32,574 nucleotides of DNA from positions 1 through 32,574 of the forward strand of contig CANKYC010000003.1 of the NCBI GenBank assembly GCA_947487845.1, given 5' to 3'. Below, piece by piece: positions 6,122 through 14,695 of this stretch; the stretch's first letter is position 1; each line of letters starts with the position of its first letter. A program made the position numbers and the translations under genes. A model generated the notes under the pieces. It was not told the origin of the DNA, made no database searches, and was given only the letters and a program-made list of their open reading frames with translations. This DNA comes from Rickettsiales bacterium (GTDB lineage: Bacteria; Pseudomonadota; Alphaproteobacteria; Rickettsiales; UBA1997).

Positions 6122-6256
6122 TGGTGATTATCCCTTAAGACACAATAGAAGTCACCCTGAGTTTGTCGAAGGGTGATTTAAGGCTTCGATCTTAGAATCA
6201 CCCTTCGACAAGCTCAGGGTGACATCGAGTTTTTTTGTGAATCAAGGTATAATTAT
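6122..6256. repeat. MITE-like palindromic element, copy 1
   Basis: The core is an inverted repeat: GTCACCCTGAGTTTGTCGAA (6151-6170) onward, paired with a complementary arm ending at 6222. It is framed by GGTGATTATCCCTTAAGACA on the left and an imperfect complement (GTGAATCAAGGTATAATTAT) on the right. The outer ends resemble the terminal repeat of the IS at 2194. No coding content. Confidence 0.75.
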
Positions 6257-6257
6257 C

Positions 6258-6320
6258 AAAGAAATTTACCAAAAGAAATTTACCAAAAGAAATTTACCAA
6301 AAGAAATTTACAAAAAGAAA
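6258..6320 (+). repeat. 14-bp tandem repeat, about 4.5 copies
   Basis: The unit AAAGAAATTTACCA is repeated at 6258, 6272, 6286 and 6300 (last full copy with one change), with a partial copy from 6314. It joins the two MITE-like copies. There are no spacers, so it is not CRISPR. Confidence 0.9.
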
Positions 6321-6485
6321 TGGTGATTATCCCTTAAGACACAATAGGCGTCACCCTGAGCTTGTCGAAGGGTGATTTAAGGCTTCGATCTTACAATCAC
6401 CCTTTTAAGGCTTCGATCTTAGAATCACCCTTCGACAAACTCAGGGTGACATCGAGTTTTTTTGTGAATCAAGGTATAATTACCA
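6321..6485. repeat. MITE-like palindromic element, copy 2, with internal duplication
   Basis: Same ends and core as copy 1, GGTGATTATCCCTTAAGACA on the left and AAGGTATAATTACCA on the right. A stretch of about 27 bp beginning TTTAAGGCTTCGATCTTA is duplicated in tandem at 6377 and 6404. The remaining bases to 6578 hold no gene. Confidence 0.75.
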
Positions 6486-6578
6486 TATTTAAAATGTGTT
6501 TCGGAATATTTATAATATCATCCTTTAATTACAGATTTCAAGCCTTTCAACTTAAGGATTGCGCAGCGTAAGATGATT

Positions 6579-7688
6579 TTAATTAAACGCTAATCTCAAA
6601 TTATTTTGGTAAGTAATCAAAGTTGTTTTTACAATTTCATCTTCAAGATTTATCGCAATTGAAGAGCTTTCTTTATTCACTAAAAGCTCGATAAAATTAT
6701 AAACATTTTTGGCAAAAAGTTTACTGGCATCCGCCGCAATTCTGCTTGGAAAATTTTCATGTCCAATAATTTTTACACCATCAATTTCGATAATTTTTCC
6801 AACTTGAGTTAAAGCGCAATTTCCACCATTTACCGCCGCCAAATCAACAATGATTGATCCTGATTTCATTGATCGAACCATGGCTTCGGTAATCAGAATT
6901 GGTGCTTTTTTGCCGGGAATTAATGCGGTTGTAATTACAACATCTTGGGTTTTTATAGTATCTTCCAAAAGTTGCTCTTGGAGTTTTTTATATTCTTCAC
7001 TCATTTCTTTGGCGTAAACTCCGTCAGTTTTTTCTTCGGATTTTACTTCGATGAATTTGGCACCAAGACTTTGAACTTGTTCTCTTGCTGATGTACGTAC
7101 ATCGAATGCACAAACAATTCCGCCTAGTCTTTTGGCAGTTGCAATTGCTTGAAGGCCGGCCACACCCGCTCCTAAAATCATAAATTTTGCTGCAGATATT
7201 GTTCCGGCAGCAGTCATCATCATCGGTACGGCTTTTGGCATTTCATAGGCAGCGTCGATTACGGAAACGTAACCCGCTAAATTGCTTTGCGAAGAAAGAG
7301 TATCCATGGTTTGAGCTCGAGTGATTCGCGGAAGTAATTCAAGTGCAAAAGCGGAAATGCCTTTTTTCGCGAAGTCAGAGATTTTATCTTTGTTAAAATA
7401 TGGGTTTAGAAGTGCGATGAAATTTACGTTTGGTTTGGTTTTAGTGAAATCGATGTCGGTGCGTTGGACCGAGATTATTACGTCGATTTCAGGGAGAATT
7501 TGGTTGATGTCAGCGATGATTTTGGCTCCAGCTTTTTCGTAGGCGGAATCAGATATTGAGGATTTAAGACCAGCGTTGGATTCGATGTAAGTTTCAATAT
7601 TTAGAGATTTGTATTTGGTGATGAGATCAGGAGTTAAAGCAACGCGGCTTTCGGAAGGGCGGGATTCTTTTAGGACTAAGAGTTTCAT
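6579..7688 (-). CDS. pntAA: NAD(P) transhydrogenase subunit alpha, part 1 (PntAA, 369 aa)
   Basis: NAD-binding subunit of the proton-translocating transhydrogenase, which exchanges hydride between NADH and NADP+ at the inner membrane. The N-terminal domain begins MKLLVLKESRPSESRVALTPD, typical of the alanine dehydrogenase/PNT fold. RAQTMDTLSSQSNLAGY near residues 122-139 is the family signature. The Rossmann motif MILGAGVAGLQAIATAKRLG is followed by FDVR. The length fits the split-alpha form found in alphaproteobacteria, which lacks the membrane part. The expected partners pntAB and pntB are not next to it; downstream is only the repeat block. It could in principle be a related alanine dehydrogenase-like enzyme, but the motifs favour PntAA. 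Confidence 0.9.
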   Translation of the reverse strand: MKLLVLKESRPSESRVALTPDLITKYKSLNIETYIESNAGLKSSISDSAYEKAGAKIIADINQILPEIDVIISVQRTDIDFTKTKPNVNFIALLNPYFNKDKISDFAKKGISAFALELLPRITRAQTMDTLSSQSNLAGYVSVIDAAYEMPKAVPMMMTAAGTISAAKFMILGAGVAGLQAIATAKRLGGIVCAFDVRTSAREQVQSLGAKFIEVKSEEKTDGVYAKEMSEEYKKLQEQLLEDTIKTQDVVITTALIPGKKAPILITEAMVRSMKSGSIIVDLAAVNGGNCALTQVGKIIEIDGVKIIGHENFPSRIAADASKLFAKNVYNFIELLVNKESSSIAINLEDEIVKTTLITYQNNLRLAFN

Positions 7689-7740
7689 GGAGTTTATGAA
7701 TAGGATTTTTAAGATTTTTTTTAATCGAATTTGTTGGTGA

Positions 7741-7823
7741 AAAGCTTGGCTCTAGCAATCTCCACTAGAACAGTCCAAGAAAAGCTTGGCCTGCCAAGCG
7801 TAGCTCGCAAGAGCGAAGCTTGG
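7741..7823. repeat. Cluster of small palindromes between tRNA-Leu and pntAA
   Basis: AAAGCTTGGC occurs at 7741 and 7781. GCTTGGC-CT-GCCAAGC (7784-7799) is a perfect palindrome. CCAAGC (7794-7799) also pairs with GCTTGG at 7818-7823, which overlaps the tRNA CCA end, and TCGC-AAGA-GCGA lies between. It may act as a processing or termination structure after tRNA-Leu. Confidence 0.6.
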
Positions 7824-7907
7824 TGCGGTCGAGAAGATTTGAACTTCCACGGGTTTTACCCCACAACGACCTCAACGTTGCGCGTATACCAATTCCGCCA
7901 CGACCGC
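7821..7907 (-). tRNA. tRNA-Leu (GAG)
   Basis: Acceptor stem GCGGTCG/CGACCGC, discriminator A and encoded CCA (complement of 7821-7823). The D arm contains GGTATAC. The anticodon stem CAACG/CGTTG closes the loop TTGAGGT, giving anticodon GAG. The long variable arm is typical of leucine tRNAs, and the T-loop is TTCAAAT. It lies 17 bp beyond the stop of the glutamate dehydrogenase gene. Confidence 0.95.
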
Positions 7908-7924
7908 ATATAACACTAGCGCGA

Positions 7925-10900
7925 TTAGCTAACTAGTGGTTTTAACCTGTTTAATGCAACGATGAACATTGCCAAATCTGGATTTGGCTGGGCTTTTAAA
8001 TCTAAGATGAAGCTGTCGAAACGCTCAACTAAAAAATCAGCAGATTTAATCCAACCATCCAAAGAATTATCTTCGCAAATTTTTTTATCGTCACTGCTAA
8101 AATCAACAATACGTTTCGCAATACGCATTTGGTAAGAATATAAATCTTCCAAAATTGTTTTGCTCGAAAGTTTTTGCCAATAATTTTCTGGAGCTTGTTT
8201 GTTTAATCTACTGCGTAACCATTTTAATGAAAATCTGGTTCCAACTGCGAAATAGATTTTAGCAATTGTTTTTAGATCAAAATTTGAAGCCGCAGAAATT
8301 TCGGCAATATCAAAAGCTGAAGCCACCGGATCCATAGCGGCAACTTTGCCAGCTAATTTGCGGTTCACATTATTTAAATGATATTTCTCGATTTTTCTTT
8401 CAAATGATTCGCGTGATGCTTGCGCCAAAACTTGTGACAAAACTGCTGATAATTCATCAGCAATTTTTCTAAAGCGCGTAACAATTGCAGAAAGGTTGCC
8501 TTTAGATTGATTGCGCAACAACCACATTACAGATCTTTCAAGCAACTTATTTGGGCTTAAGAACATTTGCATTTGAATATGCGAAGCTATTTTGCCATCA
8601 AGATTTTCAATTTCTTCCCAAATTTCACGAAGCCTGAAAGAACCACAAGCGATGATGAAACTTTTTACCACATCAACAATTCCAAAGCCGCTATCTTGGC
8701 ACATTTGATTAATGAAAGTGATACCGATTCTATTCACAATAAAATTGGTGATTTGAGTGGCGATAATTTCATTTCTTAATTGGTGATGAGCAATTTCATC
8801 AGCAAATTTTTCCTGCATTAATTTCGGGAAATAAGAAAATAGTTCGCTCTCGAAATATTTATCCTTAACTAAATCTGACGCTAAAATGTGATTGTAAATA
8901 TCCATTTTAGAATAGGCCAACATCACGCAAAGTTCTGGGCGAGTAAGACCAATTTTATCATTTTGTCTTTTATCAATTTCTTTTTTTGAAGGTAAAAATT
9001 CAATTTTACGATTTAAGAAACCTGTTTTTTCAAGCTTATCTAAAAACTGTGCCTGATCGTCAATTGCGGCAATTCCTTGTGAATAAGCGATTGAAATAGC
9101 TTGAGTTTGCAGGCGATTGTCACTTAGCACCAAATGCGAAACTTCGTCAGTCATTGATTCAAGAATTTTGTTTCTTTCTTCAAGAGTAACTTTTTTGCTA
9201 CGAAGAGCCGAAGTTAAAGCAATTTTAATATTTACTTCATGATCTGAACAATCAACGCCCGCCGAGTTGTCCATTGCGTCAGTGTTAATTCTTCCTCCAG
9301 TTAAAGCATATTCAATACGACCTCTTTGGGTGAAGCCAAGATTTCCGCCCTCACCTATAACTTTGCAACGAAGTTCGTTGCCATTGATGCGAAGTGAATC
9401 GTTTGCACGATCGCCAACTTCTTGATTAACTTCATCATTTGCTTTAACGTAAGTTCCAATTCCACCGTTCCAAAGAAGATCAACCGGCGCTTTTAAAATC
9501 GCCTGAATTAAATCATTTGGAGATAATTCATCTTCTTCAATTGCCAAAATAGCCTTGATTTCAGGTGTGATTTGAATGGTTTTTGCACTTCTTTCAAAAA
9601 TGCCGCCACCTTTGGAAATTAAGGATTTATCATAATCGGTCCAGCTTGAACGCGGAAGATTGAACATGCGCGTGCGCTCTTTGAATGAAGTTGCAACATC
9701 AGGATTTGGATCAAAGAAAATATGCAAATGGTTAAATGCGGCAACGAGCTTGATATGCTGGGAAAGCAACATGCCATTTCCAAAAACGTCGCCTGCTAAA
9801 TCGCCAATTCCAACGCAAGTAAAATCTTGAGTTTGAGTATCGATGCCCATTTCGCGGAAATGACGCATAACTGAAATCCAGCCGCCTTTAGCGGTGATTC
9901 CCATTTTCTTATGATCGTAACCAACTGAACCGCCAGATGCGAAAGCATCTCCAAGCCAGAAATTATATTCTGCAGAAATGCCATTGGCGATGTCGGAGAA
10001 AGTTGCAGTTCCTTTATCTGCTGCAACTACGAGATATGGATCTTGCGCATCATGCATTACAACATTTTGTGGATGTTCAATTTTATTATTTACGACATTG
10101 TCGGTTATGTCCAACAAACCGCGAAGGAAGTTTTGATAGCATTCAACTCCTTCTTTTTGAAGTTCGTCACGAGTAAAAGCACTAGTATCGCGCTTCAAGA
10201 CAAAACCACCTTTTGATCCAACTGGAACAATTACGGCATTTTTAGTCATTTGCGCTTTCATCAAGCCTAAAACTTCAGTTCTGAAATCTTCTTGACGATC
10301 AGACCAGCGAAGCCCGCCGCGCGCAACTTTACCGCCTCTTAAGTGAATTGCTTCAAACCTAGTTGAATAAACAAAAATTTCAGCGTGTGGAAGTGGAAGT
10401 GGAAGTTCGGGAACTTTTTTGCAATCAAATTTGAAGGAAACATAACCTTTAAATCCGCCATGTTTCAATGATTGATAATAGTTGGTGCGCAGTGTTGCTT
10501 CAATTACACCGAGCAATCTTCTGATAACTGAATCATCAGTTACATCTTTTACTTTATTTAAACCTTCACGGATTTGAGCAGCAATTTTTTCAGTTTTTTT
10601 ATTTCTTTCAGCCAAGGTGATTTTTAAGAACGGATCAAATTTTGCTTCAAATAATTCGACCAATAATTTGGTGATTGCAGAATATCTAACCAAAACATCC
10701 GCAACATAAGTTTGGCTAAAACGAAATCCAGTTTGATGAAGATATTTGCTATATGCGTTAAGCATGTAAACCTGCTTCCAATGCAAGTCAGCGGTGACGA
10801 CAAGGCGGTTTAAAAAGCCAACTTGCATCATATCTTGCCAAATTAATGAAACGGTTTTTTCAAAATTTAATTTAGTTTTTTCTGAAAATAAGTGACCTTG

Positions 10901-12760
10901 TTTGCTTAAGTTTAAATGGAAATAGTGAATCCAGACTTTGCGTTTGCTTCTGATTTTTTCATCTTCTTCCGCAGTTATAACGTAAGTATGTTCTTGAATT
11001 ACGTTAAAGCCGAAACTTTCTAAAATCGGCATGATTGAAGAAAGAATTAATTCTTTTTCTGGGCTAAAAATTTTAAGTTCGGTTACATCTTCGGGAAGCA
11101 AATCGGAAGATTTGTAAAGATTAAATAAAACTAAATTTTTTTGCAGACATTCTTCAATGCGTGAAATATCAATCGCGGCGCGCTTAGAATCGAAACGGTT
11201 GATGTAACTTACTGAGAAAGCATTTTTGTATTTAGCGTAAAGTGAAACACGAACTTCATCATCAAATTTGGCTTTGATTGATTCCAGCAAGTCATCGCTC
11301 CAAACTTTAGTCATTTTGGTAATTTGGCGCTCAATATCATTTTCATCAACAGTTGGAATTCCTTTATTGGTGCGAACAATTACGTGGAAACGAATTAGGT
11401 TTGAATCAGTGATTTGCACAAAAGAATCTGCAACTTCGCCATTATAAACTTGGGCAAGGTAATCTTTAATTTTATCGCGCAATTCAGAATTGCTGCGATC
11501 ACGCGGAGTGAAAATCAAGCAGCTAACGAAACGGTTAAATTTATCTTTGCGACCAAAGAAACGAACTTGTGAACGACCGCAAATCGCTACAATTCCGGTA
11601 GCATTTTTAAGTAAATCTTCGGAGCTAATTTGGAATAATTCATCGCGCGGATAAAATTCTAAAGTCGAAACTAAATCTTTGTAATTATGGCTGGCTTTAA
11701 TGTAGCCAGAATCTGCAATAACTTTATTAATTTTACCACGAATAAGTGGAATTGAAGCTGTGCTGGCGTGATAAGATGATGTAGCAAATAAACCGATAAA
11801 ACGGAATTCACCAATTACCTTTCCTTCAGCAGAAATTTTTTGAACACGAACTCTTTCTGCATTTGCAACTCTGTGAATTCTAGAGCGATAACGCGATTTT
11901 AAAACTTCGATTACATAAGGATTTGTAACTGAATCACTAACTTCTTCAAAAGAAGTATTAATAACTTCTGGTACAAATTCTTCATTTTCAGATCTAAAAA
12001 TTCCAAAACCGGAATTTTTAGCTTCTTCCAAAGCATATTCATTTTTTTTAACTTCGCGAACATCAAATTCTTTAGCACCAAGAAGGATAAAATTTCCGCT
12101 GGCGATCCAGTTTAAAAATTCTTTAATTTCATCAGTTTCTTTATTGATTTTTTTCGCATTATCAATTTGATCCGCAGCTTTATTAACAAGCTCAATCATT
12201 GGCTGCCAATCTTTTACAACCAAGGCAACATTTATCAAAATTTTGCTGATATTTTCTTGCAACATTTTGATATCTGATTCTGCGGTAAGCTTATCTAAAT
12301 GCAGCTGAATTATGGATTCTTGATGAGCAGTTTTAGAAGTAGAAATTTCTTCTAACTTTCCACTTTTACCACGGATTGAAGAATAAATCGGATGAATAAT
12401 ATTTTTAACGCGAATGCCGTATTTATCTAAATAGGCAACAGTTGAATCAACCAAAAAAGGCATATCATCATTAACAATATCCAAAAAAGTATAAGCTGAT
12501 TCGAAGCCATTTTTCTCAATTGTCGGATTGCAAATTCTGACTTTAAATTCACCCGGTTTTTTATTTACATAAAAATCAAAACTCAAAAGAGCCGCGTTGT
12601 ATAACTCTTCGATTGAGTAATTTAGAAAATCGCGCGAAGTGCTTGCTGAAAAAAAGTTTTTTACAAAAGTTGTAAAATCTTTTCCGTCAAAACCGACAAA
12701 TTGTTTTTTCTTTTGAGAAAAGTCGATTACTTGCGCGATTAAATCCTGCATTTTTTGCAT
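7925..12760 (-). CDS. gdh: NAD-dependent glutamate dehydrogenase, large (GDH-180) class (1,611 aa)
   Basis: Oxidatively deaminates glutamate to 2-oxoglutarate and ammonia with NAD+, feeding carbon from amino acids into the TCA cycle. The length is typical of the very large bacterial class. The long N-terminal half carries ACT-like regulatory parts (for example ENGFESAYTFLDIVNDDMPF near residue 72). The catalytic core lies around residues 800-1150: HLRGGKVARGGLRWSDRQED, the lysine motif VGSKGGFVLKR, AADKGTATFSD, and GIGDLAGDVFGNGML. The C-terminal helical domain includes RIEYALTGGRINTDAMDNSA and TRPELCVMLAYSKMDIYNHI. It is intact, with no frameshift, and starts 20 bp after infC, so the two are likely co-transcribed. 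Large GDHs of this class are common in alphaproteobacteria, including rickettsias that live on host glutamate. Confidence 0.97.
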   Translation of the reverse strand: MQKMQDLIAQVIDFSQKKKQFVGFDGKDFTTFVKNFFSASTSRDFLNYSIEELYNAALLSFDFYVNKKPGEFKVRICNPTIEKNGFESAYTFLDIVNDDMPFLVDSTVAYLDKYGIRVKNIIHPIYSSIRGKSGKLEEISTSKTAHQESIIQLHLDKLTAESDIKMLQENISKILINVALVVKDWQPMIELVNKAADQIDNAKKINKETDEIKEFLNWIASGNFILLGAKEFDVREVKKNEYALEEAKNSGFGIFRSENEEFVPEVINTSFEEVSDSVTNPYVIEVLKSRYRSRIHRVANAERVRVQKISAEGKVIGEFRFIGLFATSSYHASTASIPLIRGKINKVIADSGYIKASHNYKDLVSTLEFYPRDELFQISSEDLLKNATGIVAICGRSQVRFFGRKDKFNRFVSCLIFTPRDRSNSELRDKIKDYLAQVYNGEVADSFVQITDSNLIRFHVIVRTNKGIPTVDENDIERQITKMTKVWSDDLLESIKAKFDDEVRVSLYAKYKNAFSVSYINRFDSKRAAIDISRIEECLQKNLVLFNLYKSSDLLPEDVTELKIFSPEKELILSSIMPILESFGFNVIQEHTYVITAEEDEKIRSKRKVWIHYFHLNLSKQGHLFSEKTKLNFEKTVSLIWQDMMQVGFLNRLVVTADLHWKQVYMLNAYSKYLHQTGFRFSQTYVADVLVRYSAITKLLVELFEAKFDPFLKITLAERNKKTEKIAAQIREGLNKVKDVTDDSVIRRLLGVIEATLRTNYYQSLKHGGFKGYVSFKFDCKKVPELPLPLPHAEIFVYSTRFEAIHLRGGKVARGGLRWSDRQEDFRTEVLGLMKAQMTKNAVIVPVGSKGGFVLKRDTSAFTRDELQKEGVECYQNFLRGLLDITDNVVNNKIEHPQNVVMHDAQDPYLVVAADKGTATFSDIANGISAEYNFWLGDAFASGGSVGYDHKKMGITAKGGWISVMRHFREMGIDTQTQDFTCVGIGDLAGDVFGNGMLLSQHIKLVAAFNHLHIFFDPNPDVATSFKERTRMFNLPRSSWTDYDKSLISKGGGIFERSAKTIQITPEIKAILAIEEDELSPNDLIQAILKAPVDLLWNGGIGTYVKANDEVNQEVGDRANDSLRINGNELRCKVIGEGGNLGFTQRGRIEYALTGGRINTDAMDNSAGVDCSDHEVNIKIALTSALRSKKVTLEERNKILESMTDEVSHLVLSDNRLQTQAISIAYSQGIAAIDDQAQFLDKLEKTGFLNRKIEFLPSKKEIDKRQNDKIGLTRPELCVMLAYSKMDIYNHILASDLVKDKYFESELFSYFPKLMQEKFADEIAHHQLRNEIIATQITNFIVNRIGITFINQMCQDSGFGIVDVVKSFIIACGSFRLREIWEEIENLDGKIASHIQMQMFLSPNKLLERSVMWLLRNQSKGNLSAIVTRFRKIADELSAVLSQVLAQASRESFERKIEKYHLNNVNRKLAGKVAAMDPVASAFDIAEISAASNFDLKTIAKIYFAVGTRFSLKWLRSRLNKQAPENYWQKLSSKTILEDLYSYQMRIAKRIVDFSSDDKKICEDNSLDGWIKSADFLVERFDSFILDLKAQPNPDLAMFIVALNRLKPLVS

Positions 12761-12780
12761 AACTATTTGAAAATTATTTA

Positions 12781-13320
12781 TTACTTTTTGATAAGTGTTA
12801 CGACCATCTGCATCCCTTCCAGTCTAGGATTGATCTCGGGTTTAGCAAACTCTTCAGTATCTTTTAAAATATCGACCATCATTTTTTCAGCTAAATCACG
12901 GTGAGTAATTTCACGACCTTTCATTCTGATACTGATTTTTACTTTATTTCCCTTCTCAACAAACTCGATAGTATGTCTGATTTTCGTGTCGAAATCGGCC
13001 TTTCCGATATTGATCGTCATTTTTACTTCCTTCACCTCAACTACTTTTTGTCTTTTTTTAGCATCTGCAGCTTTCTTCTGAATTTCATATTTCATCTTGC
13101 CGAAATTGGCAATTTTACAAACTGGTGGCGCCGCATTTGGCGAGACCTCGATTAGGTCTAAATCCGCTTCCTGAGCCATTCTAATCCCTTCAGCCACCGT
13201 TGTGACTCCGATCATATTTCCATCTTGATCGATGAGCCTGATTTCTTTGGCTCTAATTTGATCATTAATTTTAAAAGGATTGTTTGAGCTATTTTGCTGC
13301 TGCGGTTTTACTGGAATCAC
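12781..13320 (-). CDS. infC: Translation initiation factor IF-3 (179 aa)
   Basis: Binds the 30S subunit, prevents 50S joining and proofreads initiator tRNA and start codon choice. The N domain reads INDQIRAKEIRLIDQDGNMI through DLIEVSPNAAPPVCKIANFG. A lysine-rich linker follows (MKYEIQKKAADAKKRQKVVE). The C domain contains KIRHTIEFVEKGNKVKISIR and KGREITHRDLAEKM. The start used is GTG at 13320, followed at once by ATT. Many infC genes begin with rare AUU as part of autoregulation, so initiation at that codon is possible. No clear Shine-Dalgarno is visible upstream. Neighbours are yraN upstream and glutamate dehydrogenase downstream; rpmI and rplT, its usual partners, are absent here. Confidence 0.96.
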   Translation of the reverse strand: MIPVKPQQQNSSNNPFKINDQIRAKEIRLIDQDGNMIGVTTVAEGIRMAQEADLDLIEVSPNAAPPVCKIANFGKMKYEIQKKAADAKKRQKVVEVKEVKMTINIGKADFDTKIRHTIEFVEKGNKVKISIRMKGREITHRDLAEKMMVDILKDTEEFAKPEINPRLEGMQMVVTLIKK

Positions 13321-13393
13321 GAGGTTTTTTTTGATTGTTAAAAAAAGAGAAATTGAAAAGAATTTTCATAAACTAAAAGCGCTCCACTAAATT

Positions 13394-13744
13394 TCAACTT
13401 ATGAAATTGGAATAATGCTTGGGGAATAAAAATTTGTTAATTTCAATGAAATCAAAGCGAATATCATAATTTTGAAAATGAGGATTTTGTGAGATAAAAA
13501 ACTGCGCCGATTTTTTGATGCGATCAATCTGCTTGGGACGCAAAACCTCTTCGCTAATAATTTTTGAATTGCGCGCTTTCACCTCAATTAAAATAATAAG
13601 GCGCGATTTTTTGGCGATAATATCAATTTCACCAAAATGCGATCTGTAGCGCCATTTCAAGATTTTGTAACCTTTTAAGCGTAAAAATAATATCGAAATT
13701 CTTTCGGCGAGAATTCCGAATTGATGGGTTTGTTTTTTGGTCAT
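13394..13744 (-). CDS. yraN: YraN/UPF0102 family nuclease-fold protein (116 aa)
   Basis: Small protein with a restriction-endonuclease-like (PD-(D/E)XK) fold whose cellular role is not established. The family pattern is clear: GILAERISILFLRLKGYKIL, then YRSHFGEIDIIAKKSRLIIL with the acidic pair E/D, and IEVKARNS carrying the ExK. The C-terminal KIKKSAQFFI-like helix (here IDRIKKSAQFFISQNP) and IRFDFIEI are typical. Length is usual. It starts 21 bp after rsmI ends, the same association as yraL-yraN in many proteobacteria. Confidence 0.93.
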   Translation of the reverse strand: MTKKQTHQFGILAERISILFLRLKGYKILKWRYRSHFGEIDIIAKKSRLIILIEVKARNSKIISEEVLRPKQIDRIKKSAQFFISQNPHFQNYDIRFDFIEINKFLFPKHYSNFIS

Positions 13745-13765
13745 TAGTTTTTTAAGAAAAATTAG

Positions 13766-14647
13766 CTAAGATTTTTTGCTACTTACTTCAAGCGCCAATT
13801 TATAAATCTCCTTTTTATTCATTGAATAAATTTCAGCCAGATTTTGTGACAAATCTTTTAAGCTGTGTCCTAAAAAAATCGCATTGGAAATTTCTTTTTT
13901 TAATTCTTCTTCGCTAAAAATTTTTTCATTTTTATCAGCTTTTTCAACCACAACCACAAACTCGCCGCGCAATTTTCCAGAATTTTCATCAAAAAATTTA
14001 ATCACGTTTTCCAACTCGTTTGTTACAATTTCTTCATGCATTTTTGAAATCTCGCGAGCGGCGCAAACATTGCGATTTCCCAAAGTTTTAAAAACCAAAT
14101 CGAGCGTTTCTTTAACGCGATTTGCCGATTCAAAAAACACAAATGTAAAATTTCTCGGCAATGATTTTAAAAGTTTTTCTTTTTGAATTTTGGAAGTTGG
14201 CAAAAACCCAATAAATAAAAAATTATCGCAAGCGAGTCCGGAAGCGCAAAGCGCCGCAGTCACACTTGATGCGCCGGGAAGTGGAATAATTTTTTGATTA
14301 AATTGGCGTAAAAAATTTATTAATTTATAACCCGGATCAGAAATTAGCGGCGTTCCGGCATCTGAAAGCAAAGCCAAGGATTTTCCCGAAAGCATTAAAT
14401 CGAGAATTTTTTTACGAGTTTTTTCATCGCAATGATCGTTGTAAGTAAGAAATTTTGCTTCTTTTAATTTATAAGCGGCAAATAATTTTACCGAAACCCG
14501 AGTATCTTCACAAATCACAAAATCAACATTATCCAAAACCTGCAAAGCGCGCAGCGTAATATCCGCCAAATTACCAATTGGCGTGGCTACAACATAAAGT
14601 GCATTTTCAAGTTTTATTTCTTGAGTTTTTAGAGAAAAATCTTGCAT
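13766..14647 (-). CDS. rsmI: 16S rRNA (cytidine(1402)-2'-O)-methyltransferase RsmI (293 aa)
   Basis: SAM-dependent enzyme that adds the 2'-O-methyl group to C1402 in the decoding centre of 16S rRNA. Family motifs: LYVVATPIGNLADITLRALQ at the N-terminus, CEDTRVS, LTYNDHCDEK, LLSDAGTPLISDPGYKLINF, IPLPGASSVTAALCASGL, FLFIGFLP and FESANRVKETL. I chose the ATG at 14647 because it places the conserved start about 20 residues in. The frame can be extended 15 codons to a TTG at 14692, but those residues are not typical and would leave only 3 bp to the divergent gene. It is divergent from the LpoA-like gene and leads the rsmI-yraN-infC-gdh run. Confidence 0.95.
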   Translation of the reverse strand: MQDFSLKTQEIKLENALYVVATPIGNLADITLRALQVLDNVDFVICEDTRVSVKLFAAYKLKEAKFLTYNDHCDEKTRKKILDLMLSGKSLALLSDAGTPLISDPGYKLINFLRQFNQKIIPLPGASSVTAALCASGLACDNFLFIGFLPTSKIQKEKLLKSLPRNFTFVFFESANRVKETLDLVFKTLGNRNVCAAREISKMHEEIVTNELENVIKFFDENSGKLRGEFVVVVEKADKNEKIFSEEELKKEISNAIFLGHSLKDLSQNLAEIYSMNKKEIYKLALEVSSKKS

Positions 14648-14695
14648 ATTGCCCAAATATTTAAATTCACGAATTAATAATTTTCTTTTCAAATT

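Noticed and set aside
6258..6320. Short regularly repeated units suggesting CRISPR.
   Set aside because: The 14-bp units are directly joined without spacers, and no cas genes are present.
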